A stretch of 64,000 nucleotides of DNA, from the NCBI GenBank assembly GCA_965219305.1, contig OZ244725.1, forward strand, positions 2,356,001-2,420,000. Direction: 5' to 3'. The notes under the pieces were generated by a model that searched no databases, was not told the DNA's origin, and was given only the letters and a program-made list of their open reading frames with translations. A program made the position numbers and the translations under genes. Origin of the DNA: DATHTS01 sp965219305. GTDB lineage: Bacteria; Acidobacteriota; Blastocatellia; Pyrinomonadales; Pyrinomonadaceae. Numbering within the stretch: position 1 is the stretch's first letter; each line of letters opens with the position of its first letter. Shown piece after piece: positions 17,646 to 24,830 of this stretch.

Positions 17646-18227
17646 ATGTCAACAGCAACAGCATTAGCAAAAGAAACTGAAATTACGACGGCAAAAGTTG
17701 GAGAACTTGCGCCGGATTTTAATATGCCTTCGACAAAGAATATGGAGACTTTGAGCGAAAACGTCAAACTTTCCGATTACGCGGGCAAATGGTTGGTTTT
17801 ACTTTTTTATCCACTCGATTTTACATTCGTTTGTCCGACGGAACTGACAGCTTTTTCAGATAGAATAGAAGAACTAAACGCCATCGGGGCGGAAGTTATC
17901 GGCGTTTCGACCGATTCGGTTCATTCGCACAAAGCGTGGATCAAAACGCCGCGTGAAGAAAACGGAGTTGCCGATCTGCAATATCCGCTCGCATCGGATA
18001 CGGGCGGCAGATTGGCGCGTAAATTCAATATTTTGGTCGAAGATGAAAATATCGCTCTGCGCGGTTTGTTTATTATTGACCCGGAAGGTGTTTTGAAATA
18101 TTCGGTCATTCACGATTTAAATATCGGACGTTCGGTTGACGAAACTCTGCGCGTTTTGCAGGGACTTCAGACGGGCGGTTTGTGCGGAGCAGATTGGGAA
18201 CCGGGACAGGAAAATCTGACGGTTTAG
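17646..18227 (+). CDS. Typical 2-Cys peroxiredoxin (AhpC/Prx1 type)
   Basis: Thiol peroxidase reducing hydrogen peroxide and organic peroxides. The peroxidatic Cys63 lies in FYPLDFTFVCPTELTAF, with the Thr of the active-site triad at TFVCP, and the resolving Cys180 in GGLCGADWEPGQ near the C-terminus. 193 residues is normal for the family. It begins 31 bp after the PerR-like gene, so it is likely in the same transcript and repressed through the box at 17186. A hairpin terminator follows, then a thioredoxin-like gene that may supply electrons. Confidence 0.94.
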   Translation: MSTATALAKETEITTAKVGELAPDFNMPSTKNMETLSENVKLSDYAGKWLVLLFYPLDFTFVCPTELTAFSDRIEELNAIGAEVIGVSTDSVHSHKAWIKTPREENGVADLQYPLASDTGGRLARKFNILVEDENIALRGLFIIDPEGVLKYSVIHDLNIGRSVDETLRVLQGLQTGGLCGADWEPGQENLTV

Positions 18228-18240
18228 GATTTGATTTTAG

Positions 18241-18276
18241 ATTTTGGAGCAAAAGAAGTTTTTTTGCTCCAAAATT
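18241..18276 (+). terminator. Hairpin after peroxiredoxin
   Basis: ATTTTGGAGCAAAA and TTTTTGCTCCAAAAT form a long stem with a short AG-rich loop, followed by TTTT. Likely intrinsic terminator or processing hairpin between peroxiredoxin and the thioredoxin-like gene. Confidence 0.7.
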
Positions 18277-18299
18277 TTTAAATTTAAGGAGTAAAAATT

Positions 18300-18776
18300 A
18301 TGTCAATGAAAATGGGAGCCGCACTGCCGAAATTTGACGGCGCGACCGAATGGTTAAATGAATTACAGGAAACTGCGGACGATTATGTTCAAGGTTCTCC
18401 GACGCTCGTTCATTTTTGGGCGACGAGCTGCGGAATCTGTAAACAAAATATGCCGAAATTGCAGGAATTAAAGGCAAAGTATAAAAATCGCGGTTTAAAA
18501 ACCGTGGCGATTCATATGCCGCGCTTTGAAGCGGATACGAATTTGGAGAAAGTCAAAGCCGACATCGAAAAGCATTGTATTGACGATGTTTGCGCGATTG
18601 ATAACAAACATACGCTGAAAAAAGCGTTTTTAAATGATCAGGGTTGGGTTCCGGTTTATTATCTGTTCGACGCAGAAGGAAAATTAAAATCACGCGCGGC
18701 GGGCGAATATGGAATTGGAGTTTTAAAGACCGCAATAGAAAAAATGTTTCCGGCGCAGAAAAGCGCGACAGCTTAA
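18300..18776 (+). CDS. Thioredoxin-like (TlpA/ResA-type) protein
   Basis: A 158-residue thioredoxin-fold protein with the redox motif WATSCGICKQNMP (Cys44 and Cys47, C-G-I-C) and GWVPVYYLFDAEGKL, which holds the cis-Pro region. No signal peptide is seen, so it is probably cytosolic. It follows the peroxiredoxin by 72 bp and could recycle it or other thiols. The start ATG has AAGGAG at 18285-18290. Exact partner is an inference from context. Confidence 0.85.
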   Translation: MSMKMGAALPKFDGATEWLNELQETADDYVQGSPTLVHFWATSCGICKQNMPKLQELKAKYKNRGLKTVAIHMPRFEADTNLEKVKADIEKHCIDDVCAIDNKHTLKKAFLNDQGWVPVYYLFDAEGKLKSRAAGEYGIGVLKTAIEKMFPAQKSATA

Positions 18777-18781
18777 AATTA

Positions 18782-18862
18782 TTTTGCCCGCGAAATATGC
18801 AAAAAGATGCGAAAAATTTTAGTGATTTTTTAGCGTCTTTCCGCGTATTTCGCGGGCAAAAA
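18782..18862. repeat. Foldback repeat between thioredoxin-like gene and hutF
   Basis: TTTTGCCCGCGAAATATGC is matched by the inverted GCGTATTTCGCGGGCAAAA with one mismatch, across about 43 nt. It fills the gap between two convergent genes. Confidence 0.75.
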
Positions 18863-18865
18863 TTC

Positions 18866-20212
18866 TTACCGAAATCTGCTCACACAATTGATAAATTCGT
18901 CTCTTATTTTCCAGTAATTATCATCTTTTTCAACTAATTTCCCTGCAACAAATGTCTCAAGAATTTCTTCGATTCCGGCTGTATATAAAATCGTCGAAGC
19001 CAAATTTTTCAGCGCAGTATTTATCAACAAATGCGCCTCGGCATCAATCACACAAGCGTCAAAATCCGCACCGATGGCGAAAAAGTTCGCTTTAAAATTA
19101 TTCATCGCTTTGCGTCCGGCAATCAACGCTTTTGTAATTGCAAACAAACTGCCGTCCGTAACGTTTTCGCCGGAAAAAGTATTGCGTTTGTGGGAGATCA
19201 ATCTCTGCCCGTAATCTAAAAGCCGCAATTCTTCCAGAGGATTTAATCTGATGTGGCTGTCCGTTCCGATGCTCCAGTTTCCGCCGTGATTTTGATAATT
19301 TCTCAATGGAAAAATGCCGTCGCCCAGATTGCCTTCCGTGCTTGGACAAAGCACGACATTGGCTTTTGATTCGGCTAATCTTTTAGTTTCGTCTTCGGTC
19401 AGATGCGTCGCGTGAACTAGATGAAATCTCTCGTTTAATTCGATATTTTCGAGAAGCCATTCGACGGGACGTTTTCCTAAAAATGCAACGCAGTCTTCAA
19501 CTTCTTTTAACTGCTCGGAAACGTGAATGTGAAACGGAACATCGTTCGGCAATTCTTCGGCGGCGCGCACAATGTCTTTCGCATCAACGCCGCGCAGCGA
19601 ATGGATTCCGACGGCGATATTGGCGTTTTCGTATTTCGCGCAAACCGCAGCCGACGCTTCAAAGAGACGCGCGTAATCTTCAAAAGTTTTTGAAATAAAA
19701 CGCTTTTGCCGTTCGTTCGGTTCGACGCCGAAACCGCCTTTTTGGTAGAAAATCGGAATCAGCGTGATTTTGATTCCCGCATTTTTCGCCGCTTCGCACA
19801 ACGCTTCGCCCATCGTTGCTAAATTATCGAATTTTTCGCCGTTTTCGTCGTGATGGACGTAATGAAATTCGGCAACATTCGTGTAACCGTTTTGGACGAG
19901 TTCTGCATAAAGCATCGCCGCAATTTTCCTGAATTCGTCGGGATTTAAATTCAACGCCAGACCATACATCATCTCGCGCCACGACCAGAAATCATCGTCG
20001 CCGGAATGATTTTCCGCCAGTCCAGCCATCGCATATTGAAAAGCGTGCGAATGAGCATTTTGAAAACCCGGCAGCGCGAAACCTCTAAACGAATCATCAG
20101 TTTCGGGCGATTGCGAAACAGAAATTATTTTCCCGTTATCGTCAATCGAAACACAGGCATTTTCGAGCCAGCCGTCGTTTTGAAGCAATGCTTTGAAGCG
20201 ATAAGATTTCAT
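18866..20212 (-). CDS. hutF: Formimidoylglutamate deiminase
   Basis: An amidohydrolase-superfamily enzyme that converts N-formimidoyl-L-glutamate to N-formyl-L-glutamate in histidine breakdown. It shows the metal motif FQNAHSHAFQYAMAG near residue 50, HIHVSEQ and LVHATHLTEDE in the barrel, and the Asp ligand in SIGTDSHIRLNPLEELR, all typical of HutF. I choose ATG at 20212 (MKSYRF) because the longer frame starts within an intergenic foldback repeat. The next gene on the strand is hutG, which uses its product, so the two form a pathway pair. 448 residues is normal. Confidence 0.92.
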   Translation of the reverse strand: MKSYRFKALLQNDGWLENACVSIDDNGKIISVSQSPETDDSFRGFALPGFQNAHSHAFQYAMAGLAENHSGDDDFWSWREMMYGLALNLNPDEFRKIAAMLYAELVQNGYTNVAEFHYVHHDENGEKFDNLATMGEALCEAAKNAGIKITLIPIFYQKGGFGVEPNERQKRFISKTFEDYARLFEASAAVCAKYENANIAVGIHSLRGVDAKDIVRAAEELPNDVPFHIHVSEQLKEVEDCVAFLGKRPVEWLLENIELNERFHLVHATHLTEDETKRLAESKANVVLCPSTEGNLGDGIFPLRNYQNHGGNWSIGTDSHIRLNPLEELRLLDYGQRLISHKRNTFSGENVTDGSLFAITKALIAGRKAMNNFKANFFAIGADFDACVIDAEAHLLINTALKNLASTILYTAGIEEILETFVAGKLVEKDDNYWKIRDEFINCVSRFR

Positions 20213-20220
20213 ATTTTTTC

Positions 20221-20300
20221 GCCCACGAAACACACGAAAATTACGAAAAGAAAACTTTTATTCAGTTCCTTTTTTCGTCTCTTTCGTGTGTTTCGTGGGC
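20221..20300. repeat. Foldback repeat between hutG and hutF
   Basis: Perfect 19-bp arms: GCCCACGAAACACACGAAA (20221-20239) and its complement at 20282-20300, with a 42-nt T/A-rich spacer. It lies in the short gap of a two-gene operon. Confidence 0.8.
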
Positions 20301-20306
20301 AGTAAT

Positions 20307-21116
20307 TTATTTTTTAATCAAATTTTCGATCAATTTTTCAAAAACCGGACGCAGAACCCCTCTCATTTCATTTGCGCGAGATTCGTCGAATTTTAATTCA
20401 TCGTCGTTCATATAAAGATTTTTCGTCATTTCCAATTGCAGCGCGTGGATGTTATTTTCCGGCTTTCCGAAATAGCGCGTGATGTGTCCGCCTTTAAACG
20501 GCGAATTGTGATTTACTCCGTATTTTCCGGCTTTTAGATTTTCGAGCGCGATTTCGATGATTCCAGCGTCGGCGGATTTTTCGTCGTTGTCGCCCAAAAT
20601 TAAATCAGGAAAATGTTCTTCACGAATTGTCGGCACAAAATGACGAATCGAATGCGCGTCCCACAAAAGAACTTTGCCGAATTCGTCTAGCCTTTCCTGC
20701 AAAAGACTTTCGACTTTTTCGTAATACGTCCAATAATATTTTTCCAGACGACGCTCGATCTCTTCGTCGTTCGGAATAAATTTTTCGTCCGCGTAGATCG
20801 GATTTCCGAGAAAATCAGTTTTCGGCACGAGTTCGGTGATAATTCGCCCGTCGTTGTAGAGAGGTTTGCTGTCAGGATCGCGGTTTAGATCAATCACCCA
20901 ACGGCTGTATTTGGCGTGAATTACCGTAATTCCGAGCGACGCGGCGAAATTGTAAAGCTCGTGAACAAACCAATCCGTGTCGTCCGGCTGCGCGATCATT
21001 TCAGCGCGGTATTGCGCCCGCAGTTCGACGGGAAATTCAACGCCGGAATGCGGAACGCTCAGGATTACCGGAACTTTGTTGACCGTCGGTTCAATTATGA
21101 AAAATGGATTGTCCAT
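20307..21116 (-). CDS. hutG: N-formylglutamate amidohydrolase
   Basis: Hydrolyses N-formylglutamate to glutamate and formate, the last step of the HutF-type histidine pathway. The 269-residue product has the family blocks VPVILSVPHSGVEFP, DDTDWFVHELY, VIDLNRDPDSKPLY, LLWDAHSIRHFVP and FKGGHITRYFG, including the His/Asp/Glu residues of the FGase fold. It is upstream of hutF on the same strand, separated by a foldback repeat; hutH, hutU and hutI are not in the window. Confidence 0.92.
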   Translation of the reverse strand: MDNPFFIIEPTVNKVPVILSVPHSGVEFPVELRAQYRAEMIAQPDDTDWFVHELYNFAASLGITVIHAKYSRWVIDLNRDPDSKPLYNDGRIITELVPKTDFLGNPIYADEKFIPNDEEIERRLEKYYWTYYEKVESLLQERLDEFGKVLLWDAHSIRHFVPTIREEHFPDLILGDNDEKSADAGIIEIALENLKAGKYGVNHNSPFKGGHITRYFGKPENNIHALQLEMTKNLYMNDDELKFDESRANEMRGVLRPVFEKLIENLIKK

Positions 21117-21129
21117 AAAATTTTATTTT

Positions 21130-21202
21130 AGCCGCGGATTGCGCGGATTACGCGGATTTTTTTTCTTTGATTTATCCGCGTTTATCCGCGTAATCCGCGG
21201 CT
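21130..21202. repeat. Foldback repeat DUF4112/hutG
   Basis: AGCCGCGGATT (21130-21140) pairs with AATCCGCGGCT (21192-21202) and the inner words GCGCGGATTACGCGGAT and ATCCGCGTTTATCCGCG also pair. It sits just upstream of hutG and downstream of the DUF4112 start. Confidence 0.75.
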
Positions 21203-21215
21203 GAATATTTCTTCG

Positions 21216-21755
21216 TTAGAGTTTAAATAAATCCCAAATCCCTTGAAAAAACACGGTGATAAAATAAACACTGACTACAATTGAACCAATCAAAAGCCCA
21301 ATCAACAACAAAATTATCCCAAACACGAAAATATAATCGCTTGTCGTTCCTTTGTCTTTTCCCGTTCCGCGTTCTCTTATTAAATCAATATTTTGTTTGT
21401 TTGATTTCCAAAAAAAATCAAACGTATCACCAATAACTGGAATCATTCCGACGATGTAATCAAGCCCGATATTAAACGCCATCCGCGCCAGCGTAATTTT
21501 CGGCACACCGTATTTCACGCCCGCAAACAGAATGTAAAACGAAGCAACAGAAGTCAGCGTATCGCCGACATTCGGCACAAGACCGATCACCGCATCAAGA
21601 CCGAAACGCCAGCCGACGACGGGAATTTTTATCCAGTCGTCGAGATATTTCGCAAGACTTTCTATGCCTTCTTCGAGTTCAATCTGCTTGCGTATTTGTC
21701 TGTCCGACATATTTTCAGGAAGTTTTTTATTTTGTAATTTCTTGGTAGTTTTCAT
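21216..21755 (-). CDS. DUF4112 family membrane protein
   Basis: A 179-residue protein with the DUF4112 pattern: LAKYLDDWIKIPVVGWRFGL, DAVIGLVPNVGDTLTSVAS and a second copy of the theme VGMIPVIGDTFDFFWKSN, then a C-terminal hydrophobic hairpin (residues about 140-175). Each repeat has an amphipathic glycine-proline loop followed by Gly-Asp. Function of the family is unknown. It is separated from the haloperoxidase gene by a terminator, so it is probably transcribed alone or with hutG. Confidence 0.8.
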   Translation of the reverse strand: MKTTKKLQNKKLPENMSDRQIRKQIELEEGIESLAKYLDDWIKIPVVGWRFGLDAVIGLVPNVGDTLTSVASFYILFAGVKYGVPKITLARMAFNIGLDYIVGMIPVIGDTFDFFWKSNKQNIDLIRERGTGKDKGTTSDYIFVFGIILLLIGLLIGSIVVSVYFITVFFQGIWDLFKL

Positions 21756-21844
21756 TTATTCTCATCTAAACTTAAAAATTGAAATCTATCAACGATGCTT
21801 ACAATTTATTATTCGGTTAGTTAGATAATTTTGCAAATAAAAAA

Positions 21845-21870
21845 TGGCGGCGAAAGTATTATCGCCGCCA
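21845..21870 (-). terminator. Intrinsic terminator of the haloperoxidase gene
   Basis: TGGCGGCGA (21845-21853) and TCGCCGCCA (21862-21870) form a perfect GC-rich 9-bp stem with an 8-nt loop. On the minus strand a T-run (ATTTTTTATTT) follows, and the stop of the haloperoxidase gene lies 25 bp upstream. Confidence 0.88.
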
Positions 21871-21894
21871 CCTATAAATTGAAGATAAAGAAAA

Positions 21895-23931
21895 TCAACG
21901 ATTTTTTCCGATATAGTCGAACCAATCTCCTAAGAAACCTCTAAAGGAAAATCCTTTGAAGTTTTCATTATATGTATATCCATATTCTTCAAGCAACTGA
22001 ATGGCAACTTGTTCGCCTAGAAGAATACTCTCCGTATAATCGGATCGCCAATGCACACCGGCGATGTTGCGTCCGATTGAGATATTAGCAGCCAATTTAT
22101 TTAATTCGTCGGCAAATGTAACGTCACCGAAGTCACGAATAACTTGCGGAGTAATATCAACCAAAGCAGTTCCGTCTTCGTTAGGTACGAAAATCTGACG
22201 GATAACTTCTCCGTAATCATTAAAGATAAAAGATTTTTCGCTGTCAAACCAAGCTTTAAGAAGCGTTACACAAGCCCCGGCGAGTGTCGCGTGTCCTGCA
22301 CCATAAGACGGGTGCATCGGCGAGCCTTCAGGGAAAGCCTGCGGAAGCAGATAACTTTGCTCGTAATTTAATTTGAATACTTTTTTCAACACACTGGTCA
22401 TATCAATACAGGTTTTATCAACTACGTCATCGTAACGACCTTGAGTTATCCTGAAATGCACTAATGCGCCAAAGGCTTCAGGACGTAATCGGCGATGTAC
22501 CACCCATTTTTGATACCAAATGGCTTTGTGCGCTCTAACGGAAACCTCGCCGATCAATGTTAGCAATTGCGAAATTCCGAATTCAACAAAGTTGTTTTGT
22601 TTACAGAATGATGGATACGGATTAGCCGGATCGAGCGGTGCTTCCAATCCGCCGGCATCCATTGTTGTTGCCAACAGTAACGCAGCATTTAGATACGTTT
22701 GATAAATCGCATCAATATGAACATACTCGGCGAGATCGCGTCCGCTGCGAATATAACGTCTCATAGAATTGTCAATAACCGTATTAGTCGAAGGAGTTCT
22801 TCCTTTCTGGATTTCCAGCCAATCACTCTCAGTGGTCATATAATTATTGACGGGCGTATTTACAGGTGAAACTATTTTGGCATCAATCGGTTGTCTGCCG
22901 TATGGCACATCGCGCAAAAAGAATTGAGACAGATATGGTCCTTTGGCATCGCCCGGCGTAATACCGCGACTGTATAGTTGCGGCGTAACTTTGGGTATTC
23001 TTGTACTAAAGTCGAGTGGTCCGCTATACCACTGGGAAAAATTTGTTAAGTCAGCGGAAGCTTGGGCAATCAAAGTATTACCGGAATAATTAATAAAAGG
23101 TATATCACGAGTTACTGCCTGCCAGTAATTCTCGACTATTTCGGTGAATTCTATTTTACCTTGGATTGTAGGAGCAGGTGGAAAAGCCTCAGGCAAAGTG
23201 TTGACAGGTAAAAGTTGATTTGGACGATTTATCAATTGATAATAATCTTTCCCTTCTGTATCGAAATTTAATCCGGCTTGCGGACTTTCAAGGCGGCGTT
23301 GCTGATTCGGTCGAAATGCACTTGCCGATAGACGACTTTCCGCACTCGAAAAAGATCTGCCGCAACTATTATCGAATCCCAGAATTATAGCTCTACTTTC
23401 AAAATCTGCCGGGTTACCGGATTTAAAAGCCCTCAATAAAGCGCAGTAAACATTCGGGTCAACTTCTCCAAAAACATCTCCGTCGGGTCCGTTTGCCCGC
23501 TTTAAACCTTTAGTAAAATTACCAATAAAGTTTCGACCCCGGTATGTTTCCTGATCTTCATTACAGGGATGGCTTGCAAAGGTCATATCAGGAATTTGAT
23601 AGTTTGCGGCACTAACCCGTTTCTTGAAGGCAATATCCGCCCGTTCTTTCCCGTTCGCATACGGCACGATTTCACATCCTGTAGGACAACGCGTGATAGG
23701 TCCCGGAGGCGGAGGCTGTGTTGTCTGTGCCAACCCGCTGCCGCCTCTGGTTAACAGAGATGGTAATGCCAAAAAGCCTGCGGCGGCAGCGCCGCCGATT
23801 GCAGCTTTTCCCAGAAAGTGTCGGCGGTTCAAAGAATTTTTCTTTTCCTGAGCCGATTCATTTTCTAATTCTTCAGTAATTTTACTTTCTTTAATTTCTT
23901 CATTTTCAACTTTTACTTTTTCATTTTTCAT
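21895..23931 (-). CDS. Tat-exported vanadium-dependent haloperoxidase
   Basis: A vanadate-binding haloperoxidase of the acid-phosphatase-like fold, which would oxidise halides with hydrogen peroxide to hypohalous species outside the cytoplasm. The N-terminus carries a twin-arginine signal, LNRRHFLGKAAIGGAAAAGF. The vanadate pocket is complete: Lys and Arg in QKWVVHRRLRPEAFG (about residue 477), Ser-Gly-His in HPSYGAGHATLAG (about 545) and Arg plus axial His in SIGRNIAGVHWRSDYTES (about 625). I choose ATG 23931 after AGAGGAAA rather than a TTG at 23973. 678 residues is near the algal bromoperoxidase size. A structured RNA is transcribed divergently from its upstream region. Confidence 0.9.
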   Translation of the reverse strand: MKNEKVKVENEEIKESKITEELENESAQEKKNSLNRRHFLGKAAIGGAAAAGFLALPSLLTRGGSGLAQTTQPPPPGPITRCPTGCEIVPYANGKERADIAFKKRVSAANYQIPDMTFASHPCNEDQETYRGRNFIGNFTKGLKRANGPDGDVFGEVDPNVYCALLRAFKSGNPADFESRAIILGFDNSCGRSFSSAESRLSASAFRPNQQRRLESPQAGLNFDTEGKDYYQLINRPNQLLPVNTLPEAFPPAPTIQGKIEFTEIVENYWQAVTRDIPFINYSGNTLIAQASADLTNFSQWYSGPLDFSTRIPKVTPQLYSRGITPGDAKGPYLSQFFLRDVPYGRQPIDAKIVSPVNTPVNNYMTTESDWLEIQKGRTPSTNTVIDNSMRRYIRSGRDLAEYVHIDAIYQTYLNAALLLATTMDAGGLEAPLDPANPYPSFCKQNNFVEFGISQLLTLIGEVSVRAHKAIWYQKWVVHRRLRPEAFGALVHFRITQGRYDDVVDKTCIDMTSVLKKVFKLNYEQSYLLPQAFPEGSPMHPSYGAGHATLAGACVTLLKAWFDSEKSFIFNDYGEVIRQIFVPNEDGTALVDITPQVIRDFGDVTFADELNKLAANISIGRNIAGVHWRSDYTESILLGEQVAIQLLEEYGYTYNENFKGFSFRGFLGDWFDYIGKNR

Positions 23932-24034
23932 TTTTCCTCTTTCCTCTTTGGTTTTACTGTTCCACCGACCCAATTAAATTTAAGTAAGCCGATATTTAAA
24001 TAAGTTTCGAAAAACTTACACGATTGTTTAAAAG

Positions 24035-24063
24035 TTGGACTCTTTATTATTCAAGTTTACAAT
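24035..24063 (+). promoter_or_regulatory. Promoter of the structured RNA
   Basis: TTGGAC (24035-24040) and TACAAT (24058-24063) are spaced by exactly 17 bp, so transcription should begin near 24070, two bases before the first helix of the predicted RNA. Confidence 0.6.
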
Positions 24064-24069
24064 TAAACA

Positions 24070-24342
24070 CCTTCACGGAAAAGCATTATTCGATCCGGTC
24101 AGCGATGCTTAAATTACACATACAGTTGATTTAACCGTTATGAAATTTAAGACACCGATTCACCGATTCGGAGAAGTGTCCCGTGAATACTAATGTTTAA
24201 ACAATTGTTAGGTTGCTGGAGAAAATGAAATGTTTTATTATTCAAGAAGTAGCAAGAACATCTTGAAGAAACATTTTGTTTCCGATAGATTGAGCAACCG
24301 ACTTGAGTGGTGATGGTAGTCATCACTCAAGTTTTTTTAACT
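24070..24342 (+). ncRNA. Candidate novel structured RNA, about 270 nt
   Basis: Two domains can be drawn by hand. Domain 1 is a closed four-way junction: P1 TTCACGG/CCGTGAA (24072-24078 with 24181-24187), P2 AAGCAT/ATGCTT (24081-24110), P3 AAATT/AATTT with inner ACAGTT/AACCGT (24111-24148) and P4 GACAC/GTGTC (24151-24180); the hairpins abut almost without unpaired bases. Domain 2: GGTTGCT/AGCAACC (24211-24217 with 24293-24299) encloses AAATGTTT/AAACATTT (24228-24235 with 24269-24276) and TTCAAGA/TCTTGAA (24241-24247 with 24261-24267). An intrinsic terminator follows directly. I recognise no known RNA family, and frames inside are trivial (longest ATG frame with SD is 13 codons). Pairings are by eye. 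Confidence 0.65.
24301..24339 (+). terminator. Intrinsic terminator of the structured RNA
   Basis: ACTTGAGTG and CACTCAAGT pair around a further TGATG/CATCA-like inner stem, followed by seven T residues. It starts at the base after the last helix of the RNA, so it marks the 3' end on the plus strand. Confidence 0.85.
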
Positions 24343-24366
24343 TTTGCTTAAAGTTTCAATACAGAA

Positions 24367-24406
24367 TAAAAGTCCGATTAATCAAAAACGATTAATCGGA
24401 CTTTTA
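24367..24406. repeat. Perfect hairpin, 17-bp arms
   Basis: TAAAAGTCCGATTAATC (24367-24383) and its exact complement (24390-24406) enclose six bases. A-run and T-run at the ends make it a possible bidirectional terminator. The word AAAAGTCCGATTAA recurs inside the foldback at 57441-57452. Confidence 0.8.
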
Positions 24407-24772
24407 CGGATTGGAGTTCGGTCATAAACTGCAACCGAACTGCTCCTATTTTCGTTTCGGATAATTTCTTGCATTCACAAGAACTTCCGTATCGCTTAAA
24501 AGGATTTTTATGCCCGTTAACTTTTAACGAATATATACCTAAAATTTTCCCACCTCGTTTTTTAACCGAAAAATATAATTATCGTAATCTGAAAACGCAA
24601 CGATAAAAAAACAAAAATCGGTTAATAGACTTTAGATAAAAATCATTCATTTAAGTTCAACGAAGAACCAAATATGCTTAATATCTAAATAAACAGTTAT
24701 TTTGAAAGTTTTAATTTCTGATAGTTTTTGACAACTGAAAACAACTTAACACGGTGAGAATATTTTGTCAAT
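24407..24772. other. AT-rich gap, no gene seen
   Basis: This 366-bp stretch between the hairpin at 24367 and the terminator of the HEAT-cyclophilin gene shows no convincing reading frame, RNA or repeat on either strand. Confidence 0.5.
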
Positions 24773-24800
24773 GAGTATTTATGCCGTTCAATAAATACTC
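24773..24800 (-). terminator. Terminator hairpin of the HEAT-cyclophilin gene
   Basis: GAGTATTTA (24773-24781) pairs with TAAATACTC (24792-24800), with further pairing outward (CAATGA / TCATTG nearby). It lies 31 bp beyond the stop of the minus-strand gene. Confidence 0.6.
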
Positions 24801-24830
24801 TTATTCATTGTGTAAAATACTTTTCGTCCT

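Noticed and set aside
20213..20233. Longer hutF start at 20233
   Set aside because: It begins in a foldback repeat; MKSYRF at 20212 matches the family better.
24226..24267. 13-codon frame with GGAG before ATG inside the structured RNA
   Set aside because: Bases are explained better by helices; frame is too short and not typical of a leader peptide.
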